From NCBI GenBank assembly GCA_947034885.2, contig OX344754.2, positions 28,393,369 to 28,457,368 on the forward strand: DNA of 64,000 bases, read 5' to 3'. The translations under genes were made by a program, and so were the position numbers. Under the pieces are notes generated by a model, which made no database searches, was not told the origin of the DNA, and saw only the letters and a list, made by a program, of their open reading frames with translations. Positions 35,830 through 48,279 of this stretch are shown here, in pieces. This DNA comes from Thuidium tamariscinum. Its lineage: Eukaryota; Streptophyta; Bryopsida; Hypnales; Thuidiaceae. Within the stretch, counting starts at the first letter, position 1. Each line of letters opens with the position of its first letter.

Positions 35830-36630
35830 CCCCTAACTGCCCCAGCGACCATATATGGTCGATCTGAAATTTCAGGCCCATTTTTGAATGGGCAGTTAAA
35901 TTCCTGTGCCCGTTTTAAAAAAAAATTCGGGCAGTTTTAAGGGTTAACTATTGAAAACTTTCATTTTTCACTGAAAAAAGTACATATTTGATTATTGGGA
36001 GGTCTTCAAAGGCATACATGTACTATAAGTGAAGTGTAAAGCTTGCCAATTTTACTTCATTTCCTAGCTTTATGCAATTTCACTTAATTTGAGATCTAAA
36101 AAATTGTACATATCCATTTGCTTTGAAAATGGTCCCAATGGAAAGAGGAAAGTGTTTTCATGATATTCACCATTGAAAATTTAAACATACAACTATTGAT
36201 TTGGAGTTATTTGCAATTTCTACTTATAAAAATAATTGCATTTCAATAATTGCAAGGTGGATTGTGTAATGAATTTAATAGCTTTTCATGTGAAATTAAG
36301 TTTTTAGAAGTGCATTTTAGTGTGCTAACACTTTTTGTAGTTGTTCGTGTCACCTCAAATCCCCCAAAAAATTTATATGCAAATTTGAGAAACATTGTGG
36401 GAAAAGGCAATATACTAAATATAGAAAATGTACTCTTCTCTTGTTATAATCTCACAACTCCAATGCAATTTTGTACTCAAAATTTGTGTACTTCCTAATA
36501 AACAAACTCTTTAAACATCTATGCGGTTAGATTTTGAAAAAAAATCAATTTGCTTCACTAGGGATGACTACAAGTCCATGCACTTTATTCATAGTCAAAA
36601 CACACTTGAAAAGGCTTGGGCATTTAGGGG
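35830..36630. mobile_element. TTAA-flanked element, CCCCTAACTGCCC termini
   Basis: TTAA at 35826-35829 and 36631-36634. The ends CCCCTAACTGCCCCAGC and, inverted, CCCCTAAATGCCCAAGC match over 17 bp. An internal GGGCAGTTTTAAGGG-TTAA at 35929-35947 offers an alternative, much shorter right end (35830-35943), perhaps a sub-element. A perfect palindrome CGACCATATATGGTCG lies near the left end. Confidence 0.7.
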
Positions 36631-36634
36631 TTAA

Positions 36635-37988
36635 CTTCTAATGGTCTAAATTAGTTTTCAACATTTTCACCTAATTTATCTTCATCTTCAAGGATCATTC
36701 ATCAATTGTATAATAATCTCACTTCCAAATTTTAACTTCACACTATCTTCTCTTGGAGTTTTTGAACTTTATTTTGAACTTTTATTGTAATTGGTAGGCT
36801 AATGAGTGAAAGAGTGATGAGCTTAGAGACACTTGGAACTACTTTTATCACTAATTTTTAAACCTTAATTCACAATTTCTTCTTTCCAAATCTAATTTTT
36901 TAAATGCTAATTTGCACTTCTAAGTCTTCATTCTCCTTCTCCTAATTTTCTTCTTTGTCCCATCTAATTCCCCATAGATATAAAAATGAAAATAATAATA
37001 AAAATAAAAATTTGTAGTGTGAGAGGGGTGATTAAGTCCCTTCTTTGGCTTGCCATATGGCCTGGCTTAGCACATCAAAACCTAAGTTGTTGGCCTACTT
37101 AGCTAGAACCAAGTTGGTGGTCAGGGTTGAGTTGCTAGCCAGGGCCTGGCTGCTCAGTTAATTCACATTGTTGATTGAGCTTTCTCCTTAAGTTTGCTTT
37201 AGTTAATTCAAACTATTGGTTAGACCAAACTATTAAAAATTAATTCGAAGGAATTAGGTATTGGAAGCTAGCCTCCAAAACTCAATCAAAAATTAGACTT
37301 GGATTTTGGAGTCCTCCTTTACACAATAAAATTTGGCCACAATTTGAAAAGAACAAATACACGGATATCTATTTGGAAAAAAAAGAGTCTAAATAAGATG
37401 GGGGTCAAAGCTTCACAGTATTTTCAAATACAACCAAAACACTAAACAAATTAAACTATGGAAAGTCAAAGCTTCACCATAAGTTAATATATATAGAGAG
37501 AAATTCTCAAACCACCAAACCATATAGAATCAAAGCTTCATCATCCCAAATAAGAAAAAAAAAATACGGGTCAATACACATGTCAACACACCTGATTTTT
37601 ATAGAAAATAATACAAGTTAGTACAACCTCAATCACTCCACAAATTAGTATACATATTTTTAATTTACAAAATACATAAACAACACTAATAGGGCTTCCC
37701 TAAGCAGCATCGCTAGTCATAAAAGAAGTATACCTTTAAGATTAGTACAATGGTTAGTAAATTCACAAAAACCTAATAACTATTAAACCAAAACTCCAAC
37801 AAGTACAACAAAATGATTTGCAAACTTTGAAGGGATCCCAAATTCCCAATGTCCTTCAAAGTTTCAACAAAGACACAAACCAAGAGCTTAAAATGCTCCC
37901 AAATGCATGCATTGTAATAACTTGGTCAAGTGCCACATCATTAGTCTAATACGGTTGGGTGATTGTAACATTAGATAATATTAATTAA
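36635..37988. other. AT-rich stretch with short word repeats
   Basis: GGCCTGGCT-like words cluster at 37045-37160, and TCAAAGCTTCA(C/T)(C/A)A recurs near 37408, 37466 and 37530. No gene or transposon edge was found. Confidence 0.45.
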
Positions 37989-37992
37989 TTAA

Positions 37993-38932
37993 CCCCTAAA
38001 GCCCTGAACAACATTTTTTGAGATTATAAATTTTTTGGGCAATTCACTACAGATGGAGTTTTTATTTTTTTCTTTGAAATTTTGATACAATGTGTGCCCA
38101 AGGAGTAGCTTTGAGGCCCAACAATTTTCATAACTTTTGACTTCACGGTTAAAAAGTTATGGCAGGATATGTTGTTTTCTTTACTCGGCGGGCAGACCGG
38201 GCAGCTGAAAAAACTTCTTCAAATTTTTTTTTCTTAAAAGTGAAATTTCAAATTGGTTCTTTAGGTTTATACAGACATGTGAAGCTTTGAATCAATCCAT
38301 TCCGATCAATGAGTCCAAAGTTATGAAGATTTTGAATTTGAGGTAGTTTGCATCCAGTTACAGAAGCTCTACAGTACAAAAAAAGTTTGAAATTCTTCAT
38401 TTAATTCAATTTTTTATGTTTTTAGAGAAAAATAAAAACAAAAGGTGTAGATTGTTTATTACAACATTTTAACCATTGGGTCTGAAAATTTTCAATTCCA
38501 TAAATAAAATGTTCACAATTTAGTATTTTGGTTCATGTTTTACTTCTTTCTATTTACTTATTTTTTCCTATATGTTGTACAATTCCAAATGGTTTGAAAT
38601 TTTTGAGAATGTAGCCAACTTGCATTGAAGTATGAATTCAAAGAGTAACCACCATTTCAAATTTTTTTCACACAAATGTGACCTTGTGAAGTGTAGTTGC
38701 CTGGATTTTTGCAGGAATAAAAAAACAATTTTTGTCAATTCAAATGCTTATATCTTGCAATCTACATGGTGGAAATTTCTGAAATTTTCTCCACATATTT
38801 ACAAATCACCTTAATAAAAGATCCTACGGTTACATGAGTCAAAAATGTGTTTTAAAAAAGAAATTGCACTTGTATTAGAAATGGTAGTTTTGGAGCATTT
38901 TTGGTGAAAACATAGTAAAAAACCTTTAGGGT
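37993..38932 (+). mobile_element. TTAA-family element, full length (940 bp), best reference copy
   Basis: TTAA at 37989-37992 and 38933-38936; starts CCCCTAAAGCCCTGAAC and ends AAACCTTTAGGGT. Terminal inverted repeats are only about 10 bp. No open frame. The copies at 21960, 28423, 31358 and 63542 are its relatives, so the family is present at least five times here and is non-autonomous. Confidence 0.9.
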
Positions 38933-38936
38933 TTAA

Positions 38937-39668
38937 CTAGCCTAAGATCTTTAGTAGATGTAAAGGAGTAAGAAAAGATCTAACTTGGACCCCATTTTGA
39001 GTTTGTGCGCATCTAAAATGCCGGTCAACCCCCACCATAATATTTTATTTTGCCAATTCATTGAAGATCTTTTCAATTTGAATACTTCTGGCTATCATAA
39101 TGTCTTGAAAATTGTTGAATATTTTTATTAATATAAAAAAGTTAATTTTTGGTGAAATTTTATTGCAATGTGGGTAATTTATGAAAATTTCTTATTGGAG
39201 GTTAGAGCAGTTGACTATTTGGAAAGGCATCTTCTAGGTCTAAAAAAAAATTCGAAATTTTTGAGAGACCTCCTATAAAATCCTACAAAAGATGTTTAGA
39301 CTTAAATTTAGGCTCTACACGATTGTCAAAGGAAAGTAAAATTCCACATCATCCTTCAATTATTAAGGTCTAGGGAATCTTTCACAATTCACATGGAGAG
39401 GAATTTTGGCAAAGCGACTTCACCGTTGAGTTTCTAGTGTGAATTCAATCTAGAAACACCGTCCTTTGGCTATAGATTCCCTTCATCAGAATGTTGCTAT
39501 GTTTTTCAAAGTTACAAGTTAACAATGGGGTTTCCATGAAAAGTGAATAATTTGAAATTTATATATGAAACTAAACTCTAGGATTCTCACCAAGTTTTCT
39601 TGGACTTATTTTAGCCAACTTCATTGAGTCAAACCACATTAAAAAGATTTTTTTTTGTAGGATAGGAC
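38937..39668. other. AT-rich stretch, nothing identified
   Basis: No frame or repeat boundary was recognised. Confidence 0.5.
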
Positions 39669-39672
39669 TTGA

Positions 39673-40897
39673 GGGTGATAGCAAGAAACACTTGTACAAT
39701 TTGTTGTGTTTTGTCACATCTTAATTTTTGATTTGTTTTTTAGCCACAACTTTTGTCTTTTAGCTCTAAAGGACTGAAAATTTACAAAAAAACTACTCAT
39801 AACCATTACATACACTACCTAATTTTTGAGGATTTTTGAAAAATGATTTATTATTTATAAAACAACCTTGATAATTTCTCACAACAAGTGATTTAGGGTT
39901 TTTTAGCACCATTTGAATCCAAGTAAACAAATTTTGAGCTAAAATTTCGAGAGAATGGTCTCTTAGTAGACTTATAGCTACTATCCAAAGGAATATTGAA
40001 AATACTTATTTTTTATGTGGTGTAGAAGTCTATAAGAGAGCTTCTTTCTACATTTTTTTCCAAAAGTATGAAACATTATTTTGGTGAGTTTTTTGGTCAA
40101 ATCTCATCACCAAAAAGTCTTCTCAAATGAATAGTTTTTAGATTTCTTTAAAAGAAAAATCTTATTTTTTATAAATTATAATGTTTATTTTTTTAGAAAT
40201 TTTCTTCACCAAAATTATATACACAAAATTCACATAGAATTTTGTTGAAGAAAACACAACTTCTGACATTTTAATTTGTAAAAGATAGGATTTTTTTTCA
40301 AATAAATCTTTAAATTATCCATTTGAAAAGACTTTTGGTGATGGAATTTGACCAAAAAACTCACCAAAATAATATTTCATACCTTTAGAAAAAAATGTAG
40401 AAAGAAGCTTTGTTTGTAAAGTTTTACATCACATAAAAAACAAGTATTTTTAATATTCCTTTGGACAGTAGCTACAAGTCTACTAAGAAACCATTCTCTC
40501 CAAATTTTAGTTCAAAATTCTTTTTTTTGGATTCAAATGGTACTCAATGCATGTTGTCATATTAGACAAATTACTATTCATTTCTTGTCCAATTGGACAA
40601 AAAATGAATTAGAGACATATCCAATTGCACAAGAAATGAATATTAACTTGTCTAATGTGACAACCTTGATAGTGCTTAAAAATCCTAAATCACCCATTGT
40701 AAGAAATTATCAAGGCTATTTAAAAATAGTAAATTATTTTTGAAAAATCTTCAAAAATTAGATCAAATATATAGTGGTTTTAAGTAGTTTTCTTGTAAAT
40801 TTTGAGTCATTTGGAGCTAATATACAGAAGTTATGTCTAGAAACAAAATAGAAACTAAAGTGTGAGAAAATGCATTAAGTGTTTCTTGCAATCATCA
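39673..40897. mobile_element. GGGTGATTGCAAG-family element forming a full-length hairpin
   Basis: Starts GGGTGATAGCAAGAAACACT, ends with the inverse AGTGTTTCTTGCAATCATCA, and is flanked by TTGA (4 bp) at 39669-39672 and 40898-40901. The two halves are inverted copies around position 40224, so nearly the whole element folds back. The right half carries an extra insertion at 40542-40670; removing its length makes the halves equal. No coding capacity. Confidence 0.88.
40542..40670. mobile_element. 129-bp hairpin MITE nested in the foldback element
   Basis: The ends GTTGTCATATTAGACAA and, inverted, GTTGTCACATTAGACAA head terminal inverted repeats of about 46 bp that also share TATTCATTTCTTGT. 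The left arm of the host hairpin (around 39900) lacks it and reads straight through, giving the empty site. Flanks GGT/AGT suggest a 3-bp duplication. Confidence 0.75.
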
Positions 40898-40901
40898 TTG
40901 A

Positions 40902-41995
40902 GTCTTTTTTTAAACTTTTAAAGCTCTAAATTACTTTAAAGTTTTTTTGTTTTTTTTAAAATTTATAAATGAATAGTATTGCAATGCATCCTTTTAATAA
41001 GTTGAAGGAAAAAAATTTAGAAAAATTCTCACAAGAGCATAGATTATGAGTTGCAAGGCTAAATTTAACTATATAATACTAAAAAGCACTTTAATAGGAT
41101 ATTTTTATCCAAATTTTTTTAACTTGTTGAATGTACAACTATCAAAAAAAAGTTAGTGATTAAGTCTTAGACTAAAAATAGTATAATTTTTTTAATTAAT
41201 TGAATTTTTAATTTTTTTAATTTATTTTAAAAATAAATAAAAATCCAAAAATAGCTTACTTAAGGACCTTGATGTGAATAATATACACATTTTTTTATTC
41301 CAATACAATTATCATTTGAACTATTTTTTATATTAAAAAGGACGTTCACATGTTTTTACTTTTGAATATTATAGAAAAAAAAAAAATTCAAAGTGTAGCA
41401 AAAGAGTCCTTTTCTATACTACTATATGATTATATATACATATAATTTTTTGGAATTCAATCACATTGTTATTCCTTAGAAATTACACCCCTTTTCTAAC
41501 ATTGAAAAACTTAACAAGTTGGTCTCTAAACTTCAATTGGAACTTTAGTAAAAAAAATTTGATTTTTTAATATTAGGCTTAAAATGACTTGAAGTGCTAG
41601 TTATAAAGGACTAATTTATCTATAATTAATAAATTAGATTCAAAAAACAATAACTAAAAAGAAGTTACATTGCAAATTTTATTGTGTTTAACCCTTGTTG
41701 TGGGTTCATTTGAGTATGATTTGACCCCATCACATGTACGGTAAATGGAGCTTCCTTAGATAAATCTATCAAAGATTGGTTTATTTAAATTTTAACAGTT
41801 TCTAATCTAATTACAAGTGGGATTTGAACCTAATTGGATACAAACACTCAAAATATGACCAAATACTACATTCGCATGTAACATACCTATTTTGGTTTTA
41901 CACTCTTTTCAAGCCTTTTGTCTTACTTTACACATTGTATTTTGCAAAAAAAAAATAAAAACCGAGCGAATCCTAAGTGATGAATTAGGGGCTTA
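40902..41995. other. AT-rich stretch, nothing identified
   Basis: No frame, repeat or RNA was recognised. Confidence 0.5.
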
Positions 41996-41999
41996 CATA

Positions 42000-42145
42000 T
42001 AGCGGCATAGCGCCCATTTGCCCATCAATTCGACTAATCATTGTTTGCTTATATGTGTGATCGCCCATCTGACCACTTATTTAACCATCCATTCGATCAA
42101 ACGGCCTAACTACCTTTGCCAGATTGTTCATCTGCATGTTCGTCA
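42000..42145. repeat. Degenerate 12-bp minisatellite, related to the one at 30.3 kb
   Basis: Units GCCCATCTGACC, ACTTATTTAACC, ATCCATTCGATC and AAACGGCCTAAC follow in 12-bp phase. The consensus is the reverse complement of the 30340-30540 array (GATTGGATGGGC), so the two are the same kind of repeat in opposite orientation. Confidence 0.65.
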
Positions 42146-42149
42146 ATTG

Positions 42150-43890
42150 CCTAATTTTTCAAATGTCATAGGATGTTTGAGGGGTAGTGGACATTGACAA
42201 CTTGATGTTGGACGTTCAAACATCTCGACCCTACTTCTCCACTATTTTTTGACAAGGTTTACTTTTCTTGCAACAATTCTCTTCTTGAAAGTTTTATTTT
42301 GTGCGTAGACAATTTCCTTTTTTATGAATTATTTCTTTTACCAAGACAGTCATTGTAACAACTTCATCTCAAAAAGTATTTAAATTTTTTTCAATTGTCT
42401 AAAAAGTGAAGTTTTTTGAAAAGAAGTCATTGTCAATATACTTGTGTTTTTGTATGATCTTATACCATAGTGCATATCTCTTGACCTCAAGCATAAGACA
42501 TCTCTATGTTAAGGTGTAAAAGCATACTTTAATTCTCAAAAACAAAACAAAACAATTTGATTATGTTTCTCTTCACCATTTATTATGATAAGAAGAAAAA
42601 TTAGTCAAAAAAAATTTAATTGATGTACAACATCAAAATTATAATTGAATATATATCAAAATAATATAATACAAAGAAATTCAACTTTATATAACTAAAG
42701 TACAAAATCCAAATTGTAATCATCCTTATTTATATGGATATGATAGTTGTAATTTTTGGTCAAAGAAAACGATGGAAATGGTGTATACATAAATATTGCC
42801 TCATTCACATCAAAATCATAAGCTTTCATAATATTCTTCAAATGTTGAAAAACTCACCTATAACTTAGTTTTAACTATTATTTAATGAATGTAGTTAATT
42901 GTTCTATAATTCTATAAAGATTTGTATTATAGTACATCTATCTACAACAATAGTAATAAAAATATTTTAAAAATAAAAAATAAAAAATCATAAACATTTA
43001 TAAGAATTATACATTATAAAATATAAATAATAAAAACTCAAAGTAATTACCAATTATTGTCTCTCTTTGCATACAATATACCAAATGATTTCATATTTGA
43101 ACTAACCATTGTCTCATTTCTTCCTACTTTAGTACCGTATTTGTTCAAATAAAAGGTAACCTTGGCTATCAAATTAAGTTTTTTTTCTAAGAAAATAGTG
43201 TTCTTTTAATTTTGCAACAAATATACTCGTTTAAAATTCTTCACAAAGAGTACAAAAATCTGAAAGTTTTTATATCCTAAAATTTGTGAATTAAAATCAA
43301 AATTAGTGAAATTCATATCAATCTTTTGTACTCTAATCTTTAGAATTTTGATTATTGTAAATGCTTCTCTAAACTTTTCATCACCACCTAAATTGATAGC
43401 CCTCATTTGTTATCAATGAATCTTCACTGAAACCATAACAATGTCTGAACTGAAACCACAGTATGACAGCAATGTTTGAATTCTTGTTCAAATATCAAGC
43501 TACATTATAAAATTATAGAATTATAGAGTACAAATTTTTAAGCAAATTAATATTTTTCTCTTGAAGGTCACTTGTTTATAAAACAATCCTCATATTATAT
43601 AAACACCCTATTTTTTAGTACGTATTATGCAATCTCAAAACAAATGAAGTAAATGTACCTCTTTCAACTAAAATAGAAGCTTTAGTTGTTAAAATTTGTC
43701 TATTGTCGCTTGCATGTTGAATGGCCCACTTTCCAAAGCCAATTCAAAAATTAAATTAAAGCTTTGAATTTTATTCTTATGAAGAAAATTTAATAAGGAT
43801 TAATAAAACTCTTCTCATATACTTATTTACTACTTCAAAGGCTTACATGTTGTTTCCTTTGGAAGCAACCAATTGGATTACTAAAGATTT
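42150..43890. other. AT-rich stretch, nothing identified
   Basis: No frame, repeat or RNA was recognised. Confidence 0.5.
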
Positions 43891-43895
43891 CGGAG

Positions 43896-44175
43896 TGAAG
43901 AAAAATGCCGAATCAACCGGTTTTTGAGACTAAGGAGCGCGTTGGAAGTAAATCTGGATAGTGACCTAGGAGCGGCTCAGAGGTGCACTGCTTCCGAGTT
44001 ACGCAGTTCCGTCGAGGAGGTTGTGGGACGGAATGACCTTGTAGTTTTGCGGTGTTTTAGGAGTCCCTTACCGTTGGGAGAAGTGCATTCTTCGCAATCT
44101 ATCTTGGGAGATATTCTAGAGGAAGAAGACCTTCTGTCCAGGGTGTAAAGATAGACCGAAGACCTCGCAAGTTCC
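43896..44175 (+). pseudogene. GC-rich island with coding-like frame, unidentified
   Basis: A sharp rise in GC begins here. The 74-codon frame ending at 44148 is acidic near its end (GDILEEEDLLSRV) and coding-like, but its start is not an ATG and no family is recognised. It is followed directly by the frame at 44176-44490. The two may be pieces of one decayed gene of unknown, possibly mobile-element, origin. Confidence 0.25.
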
Positions 44176-44490
44176 ATGAGTTTGCTCAAACAGAAAATGA
44201 TGGATCATGACCTCTTCTTGGATGACGGAAAAGCACTTGCAGTGAGAGCATTCTGTGACAAGGTTGTTGGAGGGTTTTTCCACTTTGCTGGTGTAACAGA
44301 GAGCAAAGGGAGGTGGTTGTCTTCTGTAGCAGCTCAACAGTTCATCAGTGAGCATTCGAGAGAGTTTGTTGCTTATCTCGAGTTGGGAGGGGGTGTCTTC
44401 TTCGTCTCAGAGAGAGCCCTTAATGGGATCCCTAAAATGGGATTCCTCGAGGATAAGTTTGGCAACCTGTCACTCCAGCAACCCAATTAA
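44176..44490 (+). CDS. Hypothetical protein, 104 residues
   Basis: Starts with ATG (MSLLKQKMMDHDLF) and has balanced composition, with a hydrophobic-aromatic middle (VVGGFFHFAG) and LELGGGVFFVSERAL later. No domain is recognised, no membrane segment or signal peptide is evident, and no splice sites were assigned. It lies in an isolated GC-rich island of about 800 bp inside AT-rich repeats, so it may be an exon or a remnant rather than a working gene. Confidence 0.3.
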   Translation: MSLLKQKMMDHDLFLDDGKALAVRAFCDKVVGGFFHFAGVTESKGRWLSSVAAQQFISEHSREFVAYLELGGGVFFVSERALNGIPKMGFLEDKFGNLSLQQPN

Positions 44491-44699
44491 AGTGGCACTT
44501 GCCGCTCAAGATCTAATTTAGTTCAGAACGGATCCTGAATTTCACTAGTTGTTTACAGAGATTTTCAAGATCGGAGATGTGGAGATGACACAGAATTTTC
44601 ATGCCGGACTTGGGGACAAGTACAGTGTGTCATTTGTGGCATGAAGCTGTATAGCTGCGATAGAACTTCCTAGTAGCTGCTGACAACGATCAAAAGAAA

Positions 44700-47450
44700 C
44701 TTGCCAAATCTCATAATAATAATAGAAACTATACTGAATTAGGCTACGTTACCCTAACCACAAGTTGTCACTTGAAACTCGTGTTGAACCCTTAAGCTAA
44801 CACTCCCGTCATTGTTAACTCTTAAAGAAATGTTCAAGATCATCTTCTCATGTAGAAGTGATATTCAAATCCTTCATTTTGGATCATAGATGCTCTACTT
44901 TTTGTTAAAGAAGCTTATTCTTGTTGGCGCCCATAAACTCTCCATCTAGTCGCACAAAACTAGTATGATGAAAAAACATGTAACCAAACACATGTATTTG
45001 GCTCCCATCTTGTTATCACATTGCTCTCAAAAGAAACATTCACCCTCTAGTAACGAATTTAATTCATTAACTCCAAATTGTTTCAAAGCATTTTTAATTA
45101 TACATCTGTCTACATAAGAATTTTTCTTCTAATGTTGTTTGATACTATTGACACAATAAAAAATGTCCTTATCACAATCCTTATAATGATCAAACTTTTG
45201 AATTTTTTCCACACCCTTGTGTTTCTTCTTTTTTGAACTATCTTCATTCCTTTCTTCATGCCCTTCTTTCAAATAGTTTTCAATCTTTTTTTATACCTAT
45301 CTTGCTTTTTAAATAATAAAATTATTAATATAATAAAATTTGATAATAAAAGCCACATTAAATTAATATAAAATCAAAATTATATAACTTCACTTAAAAA
45401 TATAATTCATTTTGATTAAAAATTTATTTTACTTGTATTGAATAAAACTGAATCTTCACTCAAATACTTTAACAATACTTTGGATTGAAAGTTATATTTC
45501 TTTAATTGCATAAATAGGGTGCACAATTCATTTAATAGAGGTGACATTTTTCTACTATGATTGTTAGCCTACATCCCTACAATTAAAATAAATTTTTATA
45601 TCAACTTCATTTCGCATTTTGCAACTATACTTGATTGTTGCTTTGAAAATGATGAAGAAAATTGTCTCACTGTTTTCTTGACAAGGATCTTTACACGTGC
45701 AATGATACATATACTTCTGAATTTTTCATTGTAGTTTTTTCAAAATGTTAACTTTAAAAACTAGATTATTTTTTTTTGTTTGATTTTTGTAAGAATTGAT
45801 TTTAGATTTTTAGTTTGTAAAATTGTTGAGAATATTATTTGTATTTAATTCTTATAGTTATGATTTATATTTTATTTAAGTTTATATTTTGTATTAAATT
45901 ATTTTTTTGATATTTCTTACAATATTGCAATCTACAAGTTGTTTGGGAAGTCATTACTGTGTGGAGTACTCACCTAACTTAAGTAAGTTAAATTCAATGG
46001 ATTTCTTAAGATTATTGAAAAATACTACTAAAATCAAGCTATAATATTTAGATAGTAAATTTTACAAGAAATGTGTATTGATGTTTTGTGTTTTTTGCAA
46101 ATTTAGTACTAACTAGAAGATGAGACAAGATCGTTCGACTTTGGAATATTGAGAGTGCTAGCTAGCTATGTGAGTTGTTAAGTTTAATTAATCTCAGGGG
46201 ATGCAAAGTATGTCAGTTAACAACAATAAATTTGTTGTAACTACTTTAAAAAAAAAGTTATTATTTATTATCGGAGAACTCAATTATAACATGAACAAAG
46301 GCATAAGCTGCCCTTGAACTATAAAACCCATTGTGTTTGTTGTTATTTACATGGCACATGTATATAAATATAGTTAATGATAATTTAATTGATATTTTGA
46401 TATTGCTATGACATTTAAGATCCATAGACTAATTTTGAATGTTATTTAAAAGTTTATTTTTTATGTGTAAGTTTAAAGTCTCTTTTGATTAATATGTGTT
46501 TTATGATAGGTTATGTCATTGATTCTTAACGAGGATATATTACTTTGAAATATTTTGATCATCCTTATATAAAACAAATCAAAAAGTAAGATTTTCTACT
46601 TTTTTCAAGATGTAAAAGGTCAAATTTTTACTATTTTCTTTTAGAAAATTAATACATAGGTGTAAAATTGCATATATTATGAAAGCTAATATTATATTGG
46701 TTTCTTTATGTGTGAACATAAATTCAAAGTAAGACTTATAAATAAACAAACTGAAGCATATTCAATGAATTCTACTGCCTATCATTTGACAATGTAAGTT
46801 AACATGATCAATTATTATATTATGTATTTATTATTATTGTTTTAATTTTAATATTATCAAATTTTTGAACTCCAAAGGATGATTTATGAAGTTAAGAAAG
46901 TTAATTATTGGATGTTGTTACAAAAATGACCAATTTGCAATAGGTTTCTCTAGTGGTTATGTCAATGTTTTGAATAATAATACTTAAACATCTATAAAAA
47001 AAGACATTTTAATCAATATTATTTCAAATATTTTTTAATACTTGTTTAATACTTGTAAGAAGGTAGTTGAACAACAAATTCTTACTCAACTACAATGCAT
47101 TTAATATTTGCACTTGAGAATTGTAATTGTTGAAAATATAAGAAGGAACAATTGAAATCATTAAACTTATATGGTTCTTTAATATTTGTTTTGATTGAAA
47201 ATTTAGAATTGAGTAGACTTTGCATATCATTTTTTTATTAATTCATATCTTGTCCTTTGTTGAAATTATAAATTTATATTGTCATCAATTGGACCCCTAA
47301 ACTTTCATTTGATGTTGAATCTTTTTCAAAAAATCAAATTCTTTGTTTCATTAAGTTGAAATTGTGTGCATGATTGTGACTTGTCAATGCCTTACACAAT
47401 CTTCATAGACAGTATTTCACAAAAGAAGCTTGTGAAAAAACTCAGTATCA
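44700..47450. other. AT-rich stretch, nothing identified
   Basis: No frame, repeat boundary or RNA was recognised over these 2.7 kb. Confidence 0.5.
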
Positions 47451-47454
47451 ATAT

Positions 47455-48164
47455 GGGTGATTGCAAGAAACACTTGTCTTATTTTGTCGCTCTATGTCTG
47501 CTGATCTATTTTTTGGCCATAACTTTTGTATTTTGAATTTCATTGATTCAAGATTTCTAGGAAAGGTACTCTTGAATATCATAAATCTTTTCTAATTTTT
47601 TCATAATTTTCAAAAATAATTTACTATCCAAAAATAGACCCCAATTGAATGTCACACTTTCCAATTTAGGGATTTTTTGTACTATGGAGTACCTTTTTTT
47701 TAATGATTTTAAGATGAAATTTGGATGAGATGGTCTAGTAGACTTCTATCTCTCTAGGGAAGGATTTTAAGAAATAGTTAATTTTATGTGGTGTAGAGGT
47801 CTACGCAATGAGTTCCTTTCTGCCGGTATTTTGAAACATGTAAAATTTTTTTTTTTTTGGTGAATGACCATCTCCATAAAATTGTTGCAAATGGAAACTT
47901 TTTATTTTTTGAAAATACTTATTTTTACTATTTTTTCCTAATTAAAACATGAAGATATGTATTTTCTTGAGGTATGGCACTTTTCAAGTTCTCCTACTTA
48001 GATAATTTTTCTATCTATTTCCTTAAGTAAAAACCTTCATCTTAGAAGTGTATACATTATTCATATTTTTCAAATATTTTTCAAATTAATTTTTTAATTT
48101 TAAAGTACTCCCCCAAAACTCAACCAAATACAACAAATAGGACAAGTGTTTCTTGCAATCACCC
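47455..48164. mobile_element. GGGTGATTGCAAG-family element, 710 bp
   Basis: Perfect terminal inverted repeats (GGGTGATTGCAAGAAACACT and inverse) flanked by ATAT on both sides, a 4-bp duplication. The interior shares TATGTGGTGTAGA(A/G)GTCTA with the copy at 39673, but it is not a full hairpin. It has the best preserved ends of the three copies. No coding capacity. Confidence 0.9.
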
Positions 48165-48279
48165 ATATTGGTATCTTTCGTTTATTTCTTGTTTTTTTTA
48201 GTATGTGTAGATAACCTAGTTGGACAAAAAATTTGCACTTTTTTGTGTAATTTTTGCGCTTTTAAGTTGGGTTTGGACA

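Noticed and set aside
35830-35943. A 114-bp MITE ending at the internal GGGTTAA
   Set aside because: The longer element ending at 36630 has the better matching inverted end (17 bp), so the short version is kept only as an alternative.
41800-41850. tRNA-like B-box on the minus strand (GGTTCAAATCCC)
   Set aside because: No A-box at the right distance and no pairing acceptor stem.
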